Program-made: the position numbers and the translations under genes | Shown: in pieces, positions 61,510-64,000 of the stretch | How the letters are laid out: every line of letters starts with the position of its first letter | Numbering within the stretch: the stretch's first letter is position 1 | Assembly (NCBI GenBank): GCA_048264125.1 | Contig: JBLXDM010000003.1 | Location: 186,001-250,000, forward strand | Source of the DNA: M1-B18 sp048264125 | GTDB taxonomy: Bacteria; Bacillota; Clostridia; Peptostreptococcales; Natronincolaceae | Reading direction: 5' to 3' | DNA length: 64,000 bases | Notes under the pieces: generated by a model | What the model saw: only the letters and a program-made list of their open reading frames with translations | Told to the model about the DNA's origin: nothing | Databases searched by the model: none

Positions 61510-63304
61510 CAGCCTCCTTCAGCTCCTTTGAGGATTTTATGGCATTGACGGGGCATACCTGAGCACAGACGCTGCAGCCCACGCACATATCCTTGTCTAT
61601 TGAAGACTTCAGCTTATCAATTCCCTCATACTGAATCATCCTAAGGGGAGGACAATTTGTTTTGATGCAGCTTCTGCAACTGATGCATATTTGTGGGTCA
61701 ACATAATAATAGGGATTTTCCATGTTGTATTTTAATGCACAGGGGCCGTTGGCTATTATAATTGAAAGCCCGCTGTAATCAATCTCCTCTTTAAATATCC
61801 CGGCTGCAGCCTTATAATCATATTGGTTGATTTCCTTTATTCTGTTGAAGCCTACTGCCTCAAGTAACGGCTTTATACCAACCCTCATGTCCTCCTTAGG
61901 GTTATAAATTCCAGAGCTGGCATTGGGCTGCCCACCCGTCATGGCTGTGGTCCTATTATCAAGAATAACTATGGTCATATTTTCCTCTTCCTTAAGCTGA
62001 TGCAGCAGGTTAATCATACCTGTCAAACCTGAATGGAAGAAGGTTCCGTCACCTATTACTGCCACCAAGGGTTCGTCGGCAGCCTCCAGCGACATAGTCT
62101 TTCGCACCCCCTTGATCATGCCTATACTCGCCCCCATGCTTATAATGCTGTTGGATTGCTCAAAGGGAAACAGCGCCGCCAAGGAATAACAGCCAATATC
62201 TCCCATTACAACCTTAGCCTTGGATTTTTTTAATATATCAAAGGTTGGCCTATGGGGGCAGCCGGTACAAAATAGAGGGGCTCTAGGTACTGTCTCCACC
62301 ATTTTATTTATGTATGCCTTTCTTTCCTCCAGGAGACCCGCTTCGTAAAGACCAGCCTCTATGTCCTCTATATTCAGCTCCCCGGTATAAGAAAAGTACC
62401 TTTTACCCTCACAGGCTATTCCCATAAGCTTTAGTTCGTTTTCAATAAAGGGAAGCATTTCTTCAATAACGATTACTCGTTTGTAGCCCTCCGTAATCTC
62501 CTTTGCCCTTTTTTCAGATATAGGATATACCATCCCCAGCTTCCATATGCTGGCTTTAGGTATAAGCTCCTTAAGATTTTGATAGACAATGCCGGAGGTT
62601 ATTATGAGGGTATCTGCCCCCGCCACCTCCTCCAATCTGTTTATATCTATATCATAGGCATATTCCTCAAGCCTTCGAAGCCTTTCCTTCATAAAGCCTT
62701 GCATGCTTCTGGAGTTTGATGGAATCATACAGAATTTATCCTTGTCTTTATTTATACCCTTAGGGCTTTTCTCCTGCCTTTCTCCTAAGGTAACGACGCT
62801 TCTGCTATGACATAGTCTCGAGGTAATTCTCAACAGCATAGGAATGGCAAGCTCTTGGCTTATGCTGAGGCCCAGCCCTGTGAAATCCTTTGCCTCCTGG
62901 CTATCCGAAGGGTCCAGTATGCCCATATTTGCAAACCTACCATAAAATCTATTATCCTGTTCGTTTTGAGAGCTGGCAAGCCCGGGGTCGTCGCCTGATA
63001 CCAGTAAAAACCCTCCATTGGCAGGAGTTTCGGTAAAGGTCATCAGCGGGTCCGCAGCAATGTTTACACCTACGTGCTTCATAACTGCCATAGATGGAGC
63101 ACCATAGAAGGAGCCTCCTATCGCCACCTCCAATGCCACCTTTTCATTAGTGGAAAACTCACTATAAATCTCCTTATGCTCCTTGAGCTTTTCAATTACC
63201 TCGACAGTTGGAGAGCCTGGATAGCTGGTGGCTATTTTCCCTCCAGCCTCGTAAAAGCCCCTGGCAATGGCTTCATTGCCGGTTAGTATTCTCTTTCCCT
63301 CCAT
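61493..63304 (-). CDS. iorA: indolepyruvate:ferredoxin oxidoreductase alpha subunit
   Basis: A 603-aa enzyme that oxidatively decarboxylates arylpyruvates from aromatic amino acids and reduces ferredoxin. Order: pyrimidine-binding domain (GNEAIARGFYEAGGKIATSYPGSPTVEV), transketolase C-like domain, TPP domain (MGDIGCYSL, VIGDGTFFHSGLTGMINL, LDNRTTAMTGGQ), and a C-terminal two-cluster ferredoxin (CISCRSCIKTNCPP and CVGCSVCAQVCP). GGAGTGATTTA precedes the ATG. It indicates amino-acid fermentation or aryl-acid assimilation. Confidence 0.96.
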   Translation of the reverse strand: MEGKRILTGNEAIARGFYEAGGKIATSYPGSPTVEVIEKLKEHKEIYSEFSTNEKVALEVAIGGSFYGAPSMAVMKHVGVNIAADPLMTFTETPANGGFLLVSGDDPGLASSQNEQDNRFYGRFANMGILDPSDSQEAKDFTGLGLSISQELAIPMLLRITSRLCHSRSVVTLGERQEKSPKGINKDKDKFCMIPSNSRSMQGFMKERLRRLEEYAYDIDINRLEEVAGADTLIITSGIVYQNLKELIPKASIWKLGMVYPISEKRAKEITEGYKRVIVIEEMLPFIENELKLMGIACEGKRYFSYTGELNIEDIEAGLYEAGLLEERKAYINKMVETVPRAPLFCTGCPHRPTFDILKKSKAKVVMGDIGCYSLAALFPFEQSNSIISMGASIGMIKGVRKTMSLEAADEPLVAVIGDGTFFHSGLTGMINLLHQLKEEENMTIVILDNRTTAMTGGQPNASSGIYNPKEDMRVGIKPLLEAVGFNRIKEINQYDYKAAAGIFKEEIDYSGLSIIIANGPCALKYNMENPYYYVDPQICISCRSCIKTNCPPLRMIQYEGIDKLKSSIDKDMCVGCSVCAQVCPVNAIKSSKELKEADDSDN

Positions 63305-63470
63305 TAAATCACTCCTTCATGTTTATTTTACCTTTTTTATATTGTTTTAAAAAACTTTTCTAAAATTAACCATTTTAAAATTTTTGATCGAATAGATAAT
63401 ATACAAAAATCTACTAATACTATTTTTACAAGCTTATCATTAAAATAATCTTTATAAATGGAGGCATATT

Positions 63471-64000
63471 ATGAAAAAGTACAGAGCTTTAATTATAATA
63501 ATAATTGCAATACTACTTATGGCGGCCTGCAGTCCACAGGAAAGACCGATGCAGCAGATGGAAACAAACCTTTCTGCCATTAATAGAACAAAGCCGGTTG
63601 AATACTGCAGGATAACAGCTGATACAGCAGACGTCCGCACCGGAACCGGACTTACCTTTGATACGATAGGCACGTTGAAAAGGGATGATGTCGTTAAGGT
63701 TCTGGGAGAGGTTGATAACTGGTATGTTGTACAAATGGACAACAGCCAAGTGGGGAGCATAGAGGCTGCCAATGCTACTCCTGTAGTTATGGAGGATGAT
63801 GCCCAATCTACGCCTTCAGGAATAAATCCAAACACAGAGCTTACGGATACCAATGACGCCTTGAACAGAAATCAAATATTAGATCCGTCAGCTTCACCAA
63901 ATGAAAATGCCACACAGCCTGATGCAGTTAGAGAAGGCGGAGATACCGAGTTAAATACGCAACAGCAAAGAACCACTACAAATAATACCGGAACCGGAGA
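63471..64000 (+). CDS. SH3-domain lipoprotein, truncated by the window end
   Basis: Open frame of 176 codons running off the right edge. GGAGGCATATT precedes the ATG. A lipoprotein signal (KKYRALIIIIIAILLMAAC, cleavage before the Cys) is followed by a bacterial SH3 domain (residues 47-105: CRITADTADVRTGTGLTFDTIGTLKRDD...WYVVQMDN), then a Pro/Asn/Thr-rich linker. Similar Clostridia proteins continue into a CAP/SCP or peptidase domain, which would lie outside the window. Likely wall-associated. Confidence 0.85.
   Translation, partial: MKKYRALIIIIIAILLMAACSPQERPMQQMETNLSAINRTKPVEYCRITADTADVRTGTGLTFDTIGTLKRDDVVKVLGEVDNWYVVQMDNSQVGSIEAANATPVVMEDDAQSTPSGINPNTELTDTNDALNRNQILDPSASPNENATQPDAVREGGDTELNTQQQRTTTNNTGTG

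Noticed and set aside
63452..63853. Minus-strand ORF of 133 aa near the right end
   Set aside because: It is the shadow of the lipoprotein gene on the plus strand, which has a ribosome binding site, lipobox and SH3 domain.

Overview
The window looks like the chromosome of a low-GC, strictly anaerobic Gram-positive bacterium of the class Clostridia. The pointers are the ferredoxin-linked enzymes (a tungsten/molybdenum aldehyde:ferredoxin oxidoreductase-type protein, indolepyruvate:ferredoxin oxidoreductase, a 2-hydroxyacyl-CoA dehydratase-type pair), three [FeFe]-hydrogenase maturases, strong AGGAGG-type ribosome binding sites, many intrinsic terminators, and T-box and guanine riboswitch leaders. 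I cannot name the species. There is no rRNA, tRNA, CRISPR array, prophage or intact transposase.

Layout. 1-4.3 kb: a minus-strand operon (Tat-exported ferredoxin, AOR-family oxidoreductase, duplicated small protein, fdhD, then the first codons of a tatA gene at the window edge) with the gene order of E. coli ydhY-ydhV-ydhW, preceded by four TTTTGTAC repeats. 4.8-8.3 kb: envelope-stress proteins (PspC, LiaF-like, flotillin, NfeD-like). 8.5-12.3 kb: three-subunit molybdenum hydroxylase. 12.4-17.2 kb: ABC-2 exporter plus DesK/NarL-type two-component system, laid out like the linearmycin-resistance lnrJK-lnrLMN locus, with a palindromic operator candidate. 17.3-22.6 kb: SRAP protein, PAS-GGDEF-HD-GYP protein, iron-sulfur flavoprotein, YchF, and a HicA-like toxin with a hybrid antitoxin. 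22.7-33.8 kb: a 2841-residue cyclic beta-1,2-glucan synthase and a nucleotidyltransferase/phosphomutase fusion. 34-36 kb: ECF sigma factor and its DUF4179 membrane partner, followed by a GC-rich repeat. 36.4-39.8 kb: MITE-like repeat, guanine riboswitch-xpt, PspC, and a double-cubane-type dehydratase with its activator. 39.9-42 kb: an isoleucine-type T-box leader controlling an unannotated 54-residue acidic protein, then an acyltransferase. 42-56 kb: hydF, a large Mrp/MBH-type antiporter module (11 genes), three small membrane proteins, and hydG-hydE. 56-64 kb: msrB, LiaFSR-like system, polysaccharide deacetylase, iorAB, and a lipoprotein running off the end.

How parts fit. Two themes dominate: ferredoxin-based redox metabolism with its maturation and ion-pumping machinery, and cell-envelope defence (LiaFSR-like, Lnr-like, PspC/flotillin, ECF sigma, cyclic glucan, deacetylase). 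The most unusual items are the T-box unit whose 54-aa product contains no isoleucine, a HydE carrying an N-terminal DUF3343-like domain, the MBH-ordered antiporter module lying between hydrogenase maturase genes, a paired-repeat operator upstream of the ydhYVW-like operon, and a short family of foldback repeats. Several coding regions were refined from the ribosome binding sites, and five genes or partial genes not obvious as long ORFs (partial tatA, two 54-aa proteins, a 30-aa overlapping ORF, the terminal lipoprotein) were read directly from the sequence.
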